From Kitasatospora atroaurantiaca (GTDB lineage: Bacteria > Actinomycetota > Actinomycetes > Streptomycetales > Streptomycetaceae): a stretch of DNA of 64,000 bases. Position 1 is the first letter of the stretch. Every line of letters begins with the position of its first letter. Shown one piece after another: positions 1-8,024 of the stretch. The position numbers and the translations under genes were made by a program. The notes below the pieces were generated by a model, which ran no database searches, had not been told where the DNA came from, and was given only the letters and a program-made list of their open reading frames with translations. Location: NCBI RefSeq assembly GCF_007828955.1, contig NZ_VIVR01000001.1, positions 4,588,001 through 4,652,000 on the forward strand, in the 5' to 3' direction.

Positions 1-1
1 C

Positions 2-1117
2 GTCAACAAGCTGATCGGCCGGCACGAGGTGCACGTCGTCTCGTCCGACGTCCGGGCCGTGATCGAGGGCCGCCGGGTACTGGTCACCGGCGCCGGCGGA
101 TCGATCGGCAGTGAACTCTGCCGCCAGGTCCACGCCTTCGGCCCGTCCGAGCTCTACATGCTCGACCACGACGAGTCCAACCTGCACCGGCTCCAGCTGG
201 AGATCTGGGGCGAGGCCCTGCTCACCGACGACTCCCTGGTCATCGCCGACATCCGGGACCGCCCGCGGATCCAGCAGATCTTCCGCGACCTCAAGCCCGA
301 GGTGGTCTTCCACGCCGCCGCCCACAAGCACCTGCCGCTGCTGGAGCGCCACCCGTCCGAGGCGGTGAAGTCCAATGTGCTCGGCACCGACAACCTGGTC
401 GAGGCGGCGCTGGCCACCGGCGTCGAGCGCTTCGTGCTGATCTCCACCGACAAGGCCGCCGACCCGACCTCCGTGCTCGGCGCCAGCAAGCGGCTGGCCG
501 AGCTGATCGTCCAGGCCAATGCCAGGGACGCCCGCAACCTCGGCACCGGGGTGTTCTCCGCCGTCCGCTTCGGCAACGTGCTCGGCTCGCGCGGCTCGCT
601 GCTCTCGGTCCTGGCCGAACAGCTGCGCAGCGGCACCCCGGTGACGGTCACCCACCCCGATGTCACCCGCTTCTTCATGACCATCGAGGAGGCCGTCGGC
701 CTGGTCCTGGAAGCCGGGCGGATGGCCCACGGCGGAGAGGTGTTCGTACTCGACATGGGCGAGCCGGTCCGGATCGTCGACCTGGTGCACAACTTCGCCC
801 GGCAGGTGCAGCTCGGCGCCGAGGACGTGGAGATCCGCTACACCGGTCTGCGCGCGGGGGAGAAGCTCAACGAGGCGCTGTTCTCGGAGGGCGAGGAACG
901 CCTGCCCACCGCGCACGCCAGGATCTACGCCACCCTCGCCGAACCCTCCGCGGGCCCCGAGGACCTGGCGGGCGGTCTGACCGGCCTGTACGAGGCGGCG
1001 GCGGGCAACAGCGATGCCGAGGTCCGCCGCCGCCTCGCCGAGCTCCTGCCCGGCTACCGCACCCCCGAGGAGCTGCCCGAACCGGCGCTGAGCACGCCGT
1101 ACCCGGACGGCTTCTGA
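2..1117 (+). CDS. FlaA1/CapD-type nucleotide-sugar dehydratase/epimerase, 5' end outside the window
   Basis: The reading frame is open to the left edge: the codons before the GTG at 29 read VNKLIGRHE, which is typical linker sequence just before the Rossmann domain in this family. The GTG is therefore probably not the start, and an N-terminal part (often membrane-spanning in FlaA1/WbpM/PglF relatives) probably lies outside. Visible are the nucleotide-binding loop GAGGSIGSEL, STDKAADPTSVLGASK and RFGNVLGSRGS. Family members act on UDP-GlcNAc-type nucleotides at the cytoplasmic membrane, usually as 4,6-dehydratases, for surface glycans. The residue four before the catalytic Lys (Tyr in classical SDRs, often Met here) is Leu in VLGASK. 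It probably belongs with the sugar operon at 17-23 kb. Family assignment is firm; exact substrate is not. Confidence 0.85.
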   Translation, partial: VNKLIGRHEVHVVSSDVRAVIEGRRVLVTGAGGSIGSELCRQVHAFGPSELYMLDHDESNLHRLQLEIWGEALLTDDSLVIADIRDRPRIQQIFRDLKPEVVFHAAAHKHLPLLERHPSEAVKSNVLGTDNLVEAALATGVERFVLISTDKAADPTSVLGASKRLAELIVQANARDARNLGTGVFSAVRFGNVLGSRGSLLSVLAEQLRSGTPVTVTHPDVTRFFMTIEEAVGLVLEAGRMAHGGEVFVLDMGEPVRIVDLVHNFARQVQLGAEDVEIRYTGLRAGEKLNEALFSEGEERLPTAHARIYATLAEPSAGPEDLAGGLTGLYEAAAGNSDAEVRRRLAELLPGYRTPEELPEPALSTPYPDGF

Positions 1118-1130
1118 CGGCGCGGCCCGG

Positions 1131-2096
1131 TCACCAGTGCCGCTCGAAGTGGGCGAGCAGCAGGTTCGGGTCCTTGACGGTGGTGGGGAAGGACGCGCTG
1201 GTGACGTACACGCGGTCGCCGCGCACCGCCACGGAGGTGGGGTCCGCCAGCCCGTCCTGCTGGGTGAGCACGACCGAGTGGGCGCCGTCGGAGGTCACGA
1301 AGTCGACCTCGTTGGGGGCGTTCAGGGCGGCGAACAGGTCGTCGCGGTGCCCGGTGAAGCCGAAGTCGTCGATGCCGTCGAGCCCGGTGGCCCGGGTCTC
1401 GATCGGTGCGGCGGACCCGTCCGGGCAGATCGGGATGCGCAGCACCGTCCCCCGGTCGGAGTTGGCCACCCAGATGGCGCCGTTGTGGTTCCTGATGCCG
1501 TTGGCGCCGATGAAGGTGAGCGGTTCCAGCTCGGTCCCGGTGGCCCAGGCGGTCGGTGCACCGCCGTGCACCGGGACCCGCCAGACGGTGCCCAGCTCCG
1601 AGTCGGCGGAGTAGAGCAGGCCGTGCCGGCGGTCGAGGGTGAGGCCGTTGGGAAGCCCGGTCGGCGGGAGGGCCGCGATCTGCTCGGGCGTGCCGCCGGG
1701 GACGATCCGCCAGATGCCGGTCAGCTTGTCGCCGGTGGCGTAGTTGACGTAGAGGGTGCCGTCCCCGGCCCGGGCGATGCCGGTGACCGCCGCGAAGCCG
1801 ATCTTCGGGGTGGACGCCACGGCCGGGGCGGGCAGTTCGGCCAGGATGTCCGTGTGGCCGTCGAGACCGACCCTGGCGACCTGCCGGCTGACCGCGAAGG
1901 TCACGTCGGCCGAGCCGTCCGGCTCGAGGACGAGGTTCTCCGCAGTCTGGCCGGCGTTGAAGTCGAAGTGCTTGACGACGTGCGGGTCGGACAGCGGAGG
2001 GGCCACCGACACGGCGGGAGCCGAGGCGAGCAGGGTCAGGGCGGCGGACGCGGCGCCGATCCCGGCGACTCGGGTGAGGCGGGTGAGGCGGAGCAA
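1131..2096 (-). CDS. Secreted SMP-30/gluconolactonase-like beta-propeller protein
   Basis: About 321 residues. I chose the TTG at 2096 because a GAGGAG Shine-Dalgarno lies just upstream; the longer ORF from 2153 would add 19 unlikely residues before the signal peptide. The N-terminus (basic LLRLTRLTRV, then a hydrophobic stretch ending near ALTLLASAPA) is a Sec signal peptide. The mature part carries repeated blades with PNGLTLD, LLYSADSELGTVWRVPV and GANGIRNHNGAIWVAN, as in SMP-30/gluconolactonase/virginiamycin-lyase-like six-bladed propellers. Such proteins may be extracellular lactonases or binding proteins; substrate unknown. It converges on the dehydratase gene with 13 bp between stops and shows no operon partner. 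Confidence 0.7.
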   Translation of the reverse strand: MLRLTRLTRVAGIGAASAALTLLASAPAVSVAPPLSDPHVVKHFDFNAGQTAENLVLEPDGSADVTFAVSRQVARVGLDGHTDILAELPAPAVASTPKIGFAAVTGIARAGDGTLYVNYATGDKLTGIWRIVPGGTPEQIAALPPTGLPNGLTLDRRHGLLYSADSELGTVWRVPVHGGAPTAWATGTELEPLTFIGANGIRNHNGAIWVANSDRGTVLRIPICPDGSAAPIETRATGLDGIDDFGFTGHRDDLFAALNAPNEVDFVTSDGAHSVVLTQQDGLADPTSVAVRGDRVYVTSASFPTTVKDPNLLLAHFERHW

Positions 2097-2315
2097 GGTG
2101 TCTCCTCTGCGGGGTGCGCCGGGTGTCGAGAACCGGCCACAGACCCGGGACACCCGGCCGGGCTTTCAGCAGAGCACGCCGAAGGCCGGGCCACCCGTCG
2201 GGGGCCGGACGCATTCGGGTGAGAGCCGAGCCGCTGACAGGCTGTCATGCGGTACGCCCGGCGGCGGGATCGCCCGCTCGGCCGACACCGGACCGGCGCA
2301 ACGGGCCAACCACAA

Positions 2316-2378
2316 GGGGCGCGGGGAACTGCGCGAGACGGAAGGCAACGACCTGTGCCCTACCGCTGCGCGCAGTTC
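2316..2378. repeat. Dispersed GGGGAACTGCGCG hairpin repeat, copy 1 (degenerate right arm)
   Basis: Left arm at 2316-2336 matches the arms of the copies at 13070, 19256 and 50749. The right arm CGCGCAGTTC (2369-2378) is followed by TCCCCC and an unrelated hairpin-like GC stretch, so this copy looks decayed. It lies in the 362-bp gap between the beta-propeller gene (transcribed away) and the 3' end of the MarR gene. No gene was seen in this gap. Confidence 0.6.
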
Positions 2379-2458
2379 TCCCCCAGCCTTCGGCCGGGAG
2401 GTGCCCCCACGCGCCTCTGGACAGTGCAACTGGCTGCGCTGCCTACTGGCGGATGCCC

Positions 2459-2956
2459 TCAGCCCGGGATGTTGTCGAACGGAGCCACCAGCTGCCGCAG
2501 CAGCCCTGCCAGCTCGCCCTGTTGGCCCGCGGAGAGCTCGGCGAGCAGGGCACGCTCGTGCGCGAGCAGCCCGGCGAGCGCCTGGTCCGCGCGGTCGCGC
2601 CCGTCATCGGTGAGCCGGACGAGTACGCCTCGGCGGTCGTCCGGGTCGGGCAGGCGCTTGACCAGGCCCTTGCCGGTGAGACGGTCGATCCGGTTGGTCA
2701 TGGTGCCGGAGGTCACCAGGGTCTGGGTGAGCAGCTGGCCGGGGGAGAGCTGATAGGGGGAACCGGCCCGGCGAAGGGCCGTCAGCACGTCGAACTCCCA
2801 GGGCTCCAGACCGTGCTCGGCGAAGGCGGTACGGCGGGCGCGGTCCAGGTGCCGGGCGAGCCGGCTGACCCGGCTGAGCACCTCGAGCGGTTCCACGTCG
2901 AGGTCCGGGCGCTCACGGCGCCATGCTGCGACCAGGCGGTCGACCTCGTCCTCCAT
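2459..2956 (-). CDS. MarR-family transcriptional regulator (TamR-like)
   Basis: 165 residues, normal for MarR proteins. A winged helix-turn-helix spans roughly residues 55-125 (EFDVLTALRRAG, then TSGTMTNRIDRLTGKGLVKR as recognition region, and the wing DPDDRRGVLVRLT), flanked by helices for dimerisation. From memory the N-terminus (DEVDRLVAAWRRERPDLD) resembles TamR, the trans-aconitate-responsive MarR of S. coelicolor, but its usual divergent partner, a trans-aconitate methyltransferase gene, is absent here; upstream lies a TetR gene on the same strand. A perfect 14-bp palindrome 39 bp upstream of the start is the probable self-operator. A TACACT hexamer ends exactly 7 nt before the ATG and no Shine-Dalgarno is visible, so the mRNA may be leaderless. 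Confidence 0.85.
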   Translation of the reverse strand: MEDEVDRLVAAWRRERPDLDVEPLEVLSRVSRLARHLDRARRTAFAEHGLEPWEFDVLTALRRAGSPYQLSPGQLLTQTLVTSGTMTNRIDRLTGKGLVKRLPDPDDRRGVLVRLTDDGRDRADQALAGLLAHERALLAELSAGQQGELAGLLRQLVAPFDNIPG

Positions 2957-2994
2957 GTGGATCAGTGTATCGGGGGATGTGTCGATATGAAGCC

Positions 2995-3008
2995 TCTTGA
3001 CGTCAAGA
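2995..3008. promoter_or_regulatory. Perfect 14-bp palindrome, probable MarR/TamR operator
   Basis: TCTTGACGTCAAGA reads the same on both strands. It lies 39-52 bp upstream of the MarR start codon, overlapping a TTGACG that could serve as a -35 box. The TCTTGA-N2-TCAAGA spacing fits MarR-family dimers, which commonly bind sites in their own promoters. Confidence 0.7.
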
Positions 3009-3029
3009 CTTCCCCCGGCGCAGCTGGCA

Positions 3030-3758
3030 CTACTGCTTGCGCTCGCCCACGAGCGTCGGATGCCGCTCCATGCCCTCCAGGCCGTGCCAGGCCAGATTGA
3101 CCAGGTGCGCGGCCACGTCCGCCTTGCTGGGCTTGCGCACCTCCAGCCACCACTGCCCGGTCAGCGCGACCATGCCCACCAGCATCTGCGAGTACATCGG
3201 GGCGAGCCGGGAGTCGAAACCGCGGGCCTTGAACTCCAGCCCCAGGATGTCCTCGACCTGTACCGCGATGTCGCTGATCAGCGAGGCGAACGAGCCGGTC
3301 GACTGGGCCACCGGGGAGTCCCGGACGAGGATCTTGAAGCCGTCCGTGGAGGTGTCGATGTAGTCCATCAGCGCGAACGCGGCCTGCTCCAGCAGCTCCC
3401 GCGAGTGCCCGCCGGTCAGCGCCCCGGTCACCATGTCGAGCAGCAGCTGCATCTCGCGGTCGACCACCACCGCGTACAGCCCCTCCTTGCCCCCGAAGTG
3501 CTCGTACACCACCGGCTTGGACACGCCCGCCCGCTCGGCGATCTCCTCGACCGAGGTGCCGTCGTACCCGCGCTCCGCGAAGACCGTGCGCCCGATGTCG
3601 AGCAGCTGCTCGCGCCGCTGCTTGCCGGTCATCCGGACCCGGCCGCCCTTGGCAGGCCTGCCGGGCGCAGCGGAGCGCGTACGGGGGCCTGCCCCGCCCG
3701 CGGCCCCCGCTCGCGAGGTCTGATGGCCGCCTGCGCTGTCTCCGTTGCTCCCGTTCAC
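3030..3758 (-). CDS. TetR-family transcriptional regulator
   Basis: 242 residues from the GTG at 3758 (VNGSNGDSAGG), preceded closely by GTAAGG; longer readings would overlap the desaturase gene. After a disordered Ala/Gly/Arg-rich stretch of about 40 residues the TetR DNA-binding domain is clear: RREQLLDIGRTVFAERGYDG, then VEEIAERAGVSKPVVYEHFGGKEGL. The remainder is an all-helical ligand-binding and dimer domain. The gene starts 26 bp after the desaturase stop on the same strand, so the two are probably cotranscribed. By analogy with other desaturase-linked TetR proteins it may sense acyl-CoAs and bind the palindrome at 4770-4812; this is inference. Confidence 0.85.
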   Translation of the reverse strand: MNGSNGDSAGGHQTSRAGAAGGAGPRTRSAAPGRPAKGGRVRMTGKQRREQLLDIGRTVFAERGYDGTSVEEIAERAGVSKPVVYEHFGGKEGLYAVVVDREMQLLLDMVTGALTGGHSRELLEQAAFALMDYIDTSTDGFKILVRDSPVAQSTGSFASLISDIAVQVEDILGLEFKARGFDSRLAPMYSQMLVGMVALTGQWWLEVRKPSKADVAAHLVNLAWHGLEGMERHPTLVGERKQ

Positions 3759-3784
3759 CCTTACATCATGCTGCAGTGACCGCC

Positions 3785-4747
3785 TCATGCGGCGCGGCGG
3801 GCGGCGATCCGCTCCGCGTCCGGCCAGCGGACGTCCTTCGCCCACCCCGCCAGCTCGAACCAGCGGATCAGCCGGGCCGAGGAGTCGACCTGTCCGCGCA
3901 GCACCCCGTGCCGGGCCGAGGTCGGGTCCGCGTGGTGCAGGTTGTGCCAGGACTCACCGCAGGACAGCACCGCCAGCCACCACACGTTGCCCGACCTGTC
4001 GCGCGACTTGAACGGCCGCTCGCCGATCGCGTGGCAGATCGAGTTGATCGACCAGGTGACGTGGTGCAGCAGTGCGACCCGCACCAGCGAGCCCCAGAAG
4101 AAGGCGGTCAGTGCGCCGTGCCAGGACATCGACAGCAGGCCGCCGACCAGCGGCGGGATCAGCATCGAGATCAGCGTCCAGAGCCAGAACAGGCGGGAGA
4201 TCCGCCTTATGGCCGGGTCCTTCACCAGGTCGGGGGCGTACTTCAGCTGCGGGGTCTGTTCCTCGTCGAAGAGCCAGCCCATGTGCGCCCACCACAGGCC
4301 CTTCATGAGCGCGGGCACGCTCTCGCCGTAGCGCCACGGCGAGTGCGGGTCGCCGTCCTTGTCGCTGAAGCGGTGGTGCTTGCGGTGGTCGGCCACCCAG
4401 CGCACCAGCGGGCCCTCGATGGCCAGGCTGCCGGCGATCGCCAGGCTGAGCGTGAGGGCGCGGTTGGCCTTGAAGGAGCCGTGCGTGAAGTACCGGTGGA
4501 AGCCGATGGTGATCCCGTGGCAGGCGAGGAAGTACATCACCGTCGCGATCGACAGATCCACCCACCCGAGCCCCCAGCCCCAGGCCACCGGCACCGCGGC
4601 CAGCAGCGCCAGGAACGGCACCCCGATGAACAAGCCGAGCGTGACCCGCTCGGCGAGACCCTGCTTCTCGCCACCTCTGGTGGCGGACATCCGGGAGAGA
4701 TCGACCTCGGCGGCCCCGGGGCGCGCTTCGCTGGCCTGCATGGTCAT
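3785..4747 (-). CDS. Membrane fatty-acid (acyl-CoA) desaturase
   Basis: 320 residues. The family introduces a cis double bond, usually at delta-9, into a saturated acyl chain using a di-iron centre, O2 and an electron carrier. The histidine boxes are present: HRYFTH, HRKHH and HNLHH, plus HHVTWSINSICH. Two hydrophobic hairpins (LFIGVPFLALLAAVP; LTLSLAIAGSLA and the stretch near LFWLWTLISMLIPPLVGGLLS) anchor it in the membrane. The ATG at 4747 has AAGGAC upstream. It leads a two-gene unit with the TetR gene and has the 43-bp operator-like palindrome just upstream. Its role is probably control of membrane fluidity. Confidence 0.92.
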   Translation of the reverse strand: MTMQASEARPGAAEVDLSRMSATRGGEKQGLAERVTLGLFIGVPFLALLAAVPVAWGWGLGWVDLSIATVMYFLACHGITIGFHRYFTHGSFKANRALTLSLAIAGSLAIEGPLVRWVADHRKHHRFSDKDGDPHSPWRYGESVPALMKGLWWAHMGWLFDEEQTPQLKYAPDLVKDPAIRRISRLFWLWTLISMLIPPLVGGLLSMSWHGALTAFFWGSLVRVALLHHVTWSINSICHAIGERPFKSRDRSGNVWWLAVLSCGESWHNLHHADPTSARHGVLRGQVDSSARLIRWFELAGWAKDVRWPDAERIAARRAA

Positions 4748-4769
4748 GGGGGCGTCCTTGAGGGGAGGA

Positions 4770-4812
4770 GCAGTACCTACGTATCCGTAACTTACGGCAT
4801 CGTAGGTACTGC
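4770..4812. promoter_or_regulatory. 43-bp interrupted palindrome in the desaturase promoter
   Basis: Two nested inverted repeats share one centre (base 4791). The outer arms GCAGTACCTACG (4770-4781) and CGTAGGTACTGC (4801-4812) are perfect complements. The inner arms CCGTAA (4785-4790) and TTACGG (4792-4797) flank a single C. Only three symmetric base pairs do not match, so 18 of 21 pair. It lies 23 bp upstream of the desaturase start. Size and position fit a site for two TetR dimers, most simply the product of the adjacent TetR gene. Confidence 0.75.
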
Positions 4813-4931
4813 GGCCCCCGATGGGAAGACGTGTCGCACGGGCGGCCCGGAATGGTGGTGGATGCGGGGGGCCCGCACCCCGTAGGCTATGGACCGCGTT
4901 GCCGGTCGGCGGGCGGCGCGGAGAACGTCCG

Positions 4932-5002
4932 TCCCGGATCGTCTAAGGGCAGGACAGCTGGTTTTGGTCCAGCTTATGGGGGTTCGAATCCTCCTCCGGG
5001 AG
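4932..5002 (+). tRNA. tRNA-Gln(UUG)
   Basis: The acceptor stem TCCCGGA (4932-4938) pairs with TCCGGGA (4995-5001); G5002 is the discriminator and CCA is not encoded. The anticodon stem GCTGG/CCAGC encloses the loop TTTTGGT, giving anticodon UUG, which reads glutamine codons. The T-arm contains GGTTCGAATCC. It sits between the desaturase promoter and glmU and is followed by a strong hairpin. Confidence 0.93.
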
Positions 5003-5011
5003 CACGATGAG

Positions 5012-5046
5012 CAGCCCCCGGCCCGGCTAGAGCGGGCCGGGGGCTG
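5012..5046. terminator. Hairpin after tRNA-Gln
   Basis: CAGCCCCCGGCCC (5012-5024) pairs perfectly with GGGCCGGGGGCTG (5034-5046) around a 9-nt loop. No U-tract follows. It probably ends the tRNA transcript before glmU. Confidence 0.65.
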
Positions 5047-5157
5047 ACTGCTGGACCGGCCTCGCCGCACTATCCTCGGAGCTGCCCGGGCCCGGATGTG
5101 CGACTGCGGACCGGGCCGACCCTCCCCTCCCTGTGCGACGACCGAGGAGCCTCCCGC

Positions 5158-6612
5158 GTGAGTGCCAACAACCCCGCTGCCGTGATCGTGCTCGCCGCTG
5201 GTGGCGGGACTCGGATGAAGTCCAAGAGCCTGCCGAAGGTGCTGCACTCGATCTGCGGGCGGTCGTTGGTGGGGCACGCGGTGGCCGCGGCGCAGGAGCT
5301 GACGCCGCAGCAGCTGGTCGTGGTGGTCGGACACATGCGCGAGAAGGTGCAGGCGCACCTGGCGGAGCTGTACCCCGGGGTGCGCACCGCCGTGCAGGTG
5401 GAGCAGAACGGTACGGGCCACGCGGTGCGTACGGCGCTGGAGGCGCTGGCGGCCGACGGGGTGGAGCTGGACGGCACGGTGGTGGTCACCACCGGTGACG
5501 CGCCGCTGCTGACCGGGGCGACGCTGGCCTCGCTGGTCGGGGAGCACGCGGCGCAGGGCAACGGCGTGACGGTGCTCACGGCGGTCGTCCCGGACGCCTT
5601 CGGGTACGGGCGGATCCTGCGCGACGAGTTCGACGGCGCGGTCGCCGCGATCGTCGAGGAGAAGGACGCGACCGACGCGCAGCGGGCCATCGCCGAGATC
5701 AACTCGGGGGTCTTCGCCTTCGACGCCGAGCTGCTGGCCGAGGCGCTGGGCCGGCTCGATACGGACAACGTGCAGGGCGAGGAGTACCTCACCGACACCC
5801 TGGAGATCCTGCGGACGGCCGGCCACCGGGTCGGCGCCGTGGTCGCGGGTGACTTCCGCGACATCCTGGGCATCAACGACCGGGTGCAGCTGGCCGAGGC
5901 GCGGCGGACGCTGAACGCCCGGCTGGTCGAGCGGGCGATGCGCGAGGGCGTGACGGTGGTGGACCCGGCGTCGACCTGGTTCGACGTGCAGGTGACGTAC
6001 GAGCCGGACGCGGTGGTGCTGCCGGGCACCCAGCTGCAGGGCGCCACCCACCTGGGCGAAGGCTCCGAGGTCGGTCCGAACTGCACCCTGACCGACACCA
6101 CGGTCGGCGCGGGCGCCCATGTGAGCAACACCACGGCGATCGGCGCGGAGATCGGCGAGCTGGCCTCGGTGGGCCCGTACGCGTACCTGCGTCCGGGGAC
6201 GAGGCTGGCCCGCAAGGCGAAGGCCGGGACGTACGTGGAGATCAAGAACTCGGAGATCGGCGAGGGCTCCAAGGTCCCGCACCTGTCCTACATCGGGGAC
6301 ACCACGATCGGCGAGGGCAGCAACATCGGTGCGGCGTCCGTCACGGTGAACTACGACGGGGTGAACAAGCACCGGACGGTCATCGGGTCCTTCTGCCGCA
6401 CGGGTTCGGACAACATGTTCATCGCACCGGTGACGGTCGGGGACGGCGCCTACACGGCGGCCGGTTCGGTGATCACCAACGACGTGCCGGCCGGTTCGCT
6501 GGGGGTGGCGCGGGCGCAGCAGCGCAACATCGCGGGCTGGGTGGAGCGCAAGCGGCCGGGTACGGACTCCGCGCGCGTGGCGGCCGAGGCTGCCGGGCCC
6601 AAGGAGGCCTGA
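5158..6612 (+). CDS. glmU: Bifunctional GlmU: GlcN-1-P acetyltransferase / UDP-GlcNAc pyrophosphorylase
   Basis: 484 residues from the GTG at 5158, chosen because GAGGAG lies 8 nt upstream; the in-frame ATG at 5098 lacks a ribosome site. The N-terminal uridyltransferase shows LAAGGGTRMKSKSLPKVLH, QNGTGHAV and TTGDAPLL; the C-terminal left-handed beta-helix acetyltransferase shows the hexapeptide repeats and EIKNSEIGEGSKVPHLSYIG, with VNYDG near the active site. It makes UDP-GlcNAc in the cytoplasm for peptidoglycan and for the glycan genes in this window. The prs gene follows at 209 bp, probably with its own promoter. Confidence 0.97.
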   Translation: MSANNPAAVIVLAAGGGTRMKSKSLPKVLHSICGRSLVGHAVAAAQELTPQQLVVVVGHMREKVQAHLAELYPGVRTAVQVEQNGTGHAVRTALEALAADGVELDGTVVVTTGDAPLLTGATLASLVGEHAAQGNGVTVLTAVVPDAFGYGRILRDEFDGAVAAIVEEKDATDAQRAIAEINSGVFAFDAELLAEALGRLDTDNVQGEEYLTDTLEILRTAGHRVGAVVAGDFRDILGINDRVQLAEARRTLNARLVERAMREGVTVVDPASTWFDVQVTYEPDAVVLPGTQLQGATHLGEGSEVGPNCTLTDTTVGAGAHVSNTTAIGAEIGELASVGPYAYLRPGTRLARKAKAGTYVEIKNSEIGEGSKVPHLSYIGDTTIGEGSNIGAASVTVNYDGVNKHRTVIGSFCRTGSDNMFIAPVTVGDGAYTAAGSVITNDVPAGSLGVARAQQRNIAGWVERKRPGTDSARVAAEAAGPKEA

Positions 6613-6821
6613 ACGGCCCAGGGGGGATCTTGAGGAGTGGTCCCGGGGCGGACGCTTCCGGCTCGGGCGCGTAACCTGGTGTACATACGTGCGCCATTGG
6701 GCTTAAGGCCCGTGCCTGGGCGTACTCCCAATCCCCCGTTGACCACCGGCCCGAGCAGCTCGGCTGCTCTGGGTGCGGCGCGGCGGGTTCATGTGCGTCA
6801 GCAACACGAGGAGACGGTGCA

Positions 6822-7799
6822 GTGAGCGGGATCACGACGTCGGGTGAGAAGAAGCTGAAGCTCTTCTCCGGCCGTGCCCACCCGGAGCTGGCGAAGGAGG
6901 TGGCCGCGGCACTGGGCACCGAGCTGGTTCCGACCAAGGCCCTGGACTTCGCCAACGGCGAGATCTACGTCCGCTTCCTGGAGTCCGCGCGTGGCGCGGA
7001 CTGCTTTGTGATGCAGAGCCACACGGCTCCCATCAACCAGTGGATCATGGAACAGCTGATCATGATCGATGCTCTGAAGCGGGCCTCGGCCAAGAGCATC
7101 ACCGCGATCCTGCCGTTCTACGGGTACGCCCGGCAGGACAAGAAGCACCTGGGCCGCGAGCCGATCTCGGCCCGTCTGGTCGCCGACCTGCTGGCTCAGG
7201 CCGGTGCCGACCGGATCATGGCCGTGGACCTGCACACCGCGCAGATCCAGGGCTTCTTCTCCGGCCCGGTGGACCACCTGTTCGCGCTGCCGCTGCTCTG
7301 CGACTACGTGGGTGAGAAGGTCGACCGCTCCAAGCTGACCATCGTCTCGCCGGACGCCGGCCGGGTGAAGGTCGCCGACCAGTGGTGCGACCGGCTCGGC
7401 GCCCCGCTGGCGATCATCCACAAGCGCCGCGACATGAGCCAGGCCAACACCATCCTGTCGGCCGAGGTCGTCGGTGACGTCAAGGACCGGGTCTGCGTCC
7501 TGGTCGACGACATGATCGACACCGCCGGTACGATCTGCGCCGCCGCCGACGCGCTGTTCGAGAACGGCGCCGCCGACGTGATCGTGGCCGCGACCCACGG
7601 CGTGCTCTCCGGCCCGGCCGCGGACCGCCTGAAGAACTCCCGGGTCAGCGAGTTCGTCTTCACCAACACCCTGCCGACCCCGGCCGAGCTGCAGCTCGAC
7701 AAGGTCACCACCCTCTCCATCGCCCCGTCGATCGCCGCGGCGATCCGCGAGGTCTTCGAGGAGGGCTCGGTCACCAGCCTCTTCGAGGGCGTGCACTGA
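6822..7799 (+). CDS. prs: Ribose-phosphate pyrophosphokinase (PRPP synthase)
   Basis: 325 residues starting at GTG 6822 with GAGGAG 7 nt upstream. The enzyme makes PRPP from ribose 5-phosphate and ATP for nucleotide, His and Trp synthesis. Seen are FANGEIYVRF, the flexible-loop region YGYARQDKKHLGREPISARL, the PRPP loop VLVDDMIDTAGTIC and KRRDMSQAN. Length and motifs are normal for class I enzymes. It is followed by a strong hairpin before rplY, which therefore probably has its own promoter. Confidence 0.97.
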   Translation: MSGITTSGEKKLKLFSGRAHPELAKEVAAALGTELVPTKALDFANGEIYVRFLESARGADCFVMQSHTAPINQWIMEQLIMIDALKRASAKSITAILPFYGYARQDKKHLGREPISARLVADLLAQAGADRIMAVDLHTAQIQGFFSGPVDHLFALPLLCDYVGEKVDRSKLTIVSPDAGRVKVADQWCDRLGAPLAIIHKRRDMSQANTILSAEVVGDVKDRVCVLVDDMIDTAGTICAAADALFENGAADVIVAATHGVLSGPAADRLKNSRVSEFVFTNTLPTPAELQLDKVTTLSIAPSIAAAIREVFEEGSVTSLFEGVH

Positions 7800-7815
7800 T
7801 CCTCGTACGCGGAGA

Positions 7816-7853
7816 TCGGCCCCCGGTGCTGCGTTCGGCACCGGGGGCCGATT
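7816..7853. terminator. Terminator after prs
   Basis: A perfect 15-bp stem, ATCGGCCCCCGGTGC (7816-7830) with GCACCGGGGGCCGAT (7839-7853), 8-nt loop, followed by TTCTT. Confidence 0.8.
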
Positions 7854-8024
7854 TCTTGGTTGACGACGGCTGCGGTTAGACTCGTGAGACTGCTCGGCGA
7901 GGGATGCCATCTGCGCTCCGTTATCGACGCGCTGGATCTATATCCGCCGAGCTGCCCCAAGTACTTGAGGGTGTGGTTTCGGCGGTTTTTTCGCTTCTGC
8001 ACCCGTTTCCTCCAGGAGTGCAGC

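Noticed and set aside
4792-6372. 526-codon minus-strand frame opposite glmU
   Set aside because: Covers the tRNA-Gln and is antisense to glmU.
7857-7882. Promoter TTGGTG...TAGACT upstream of rplY
   Set aside because: The spacer is only 14 nt, too short for a normal promoter.
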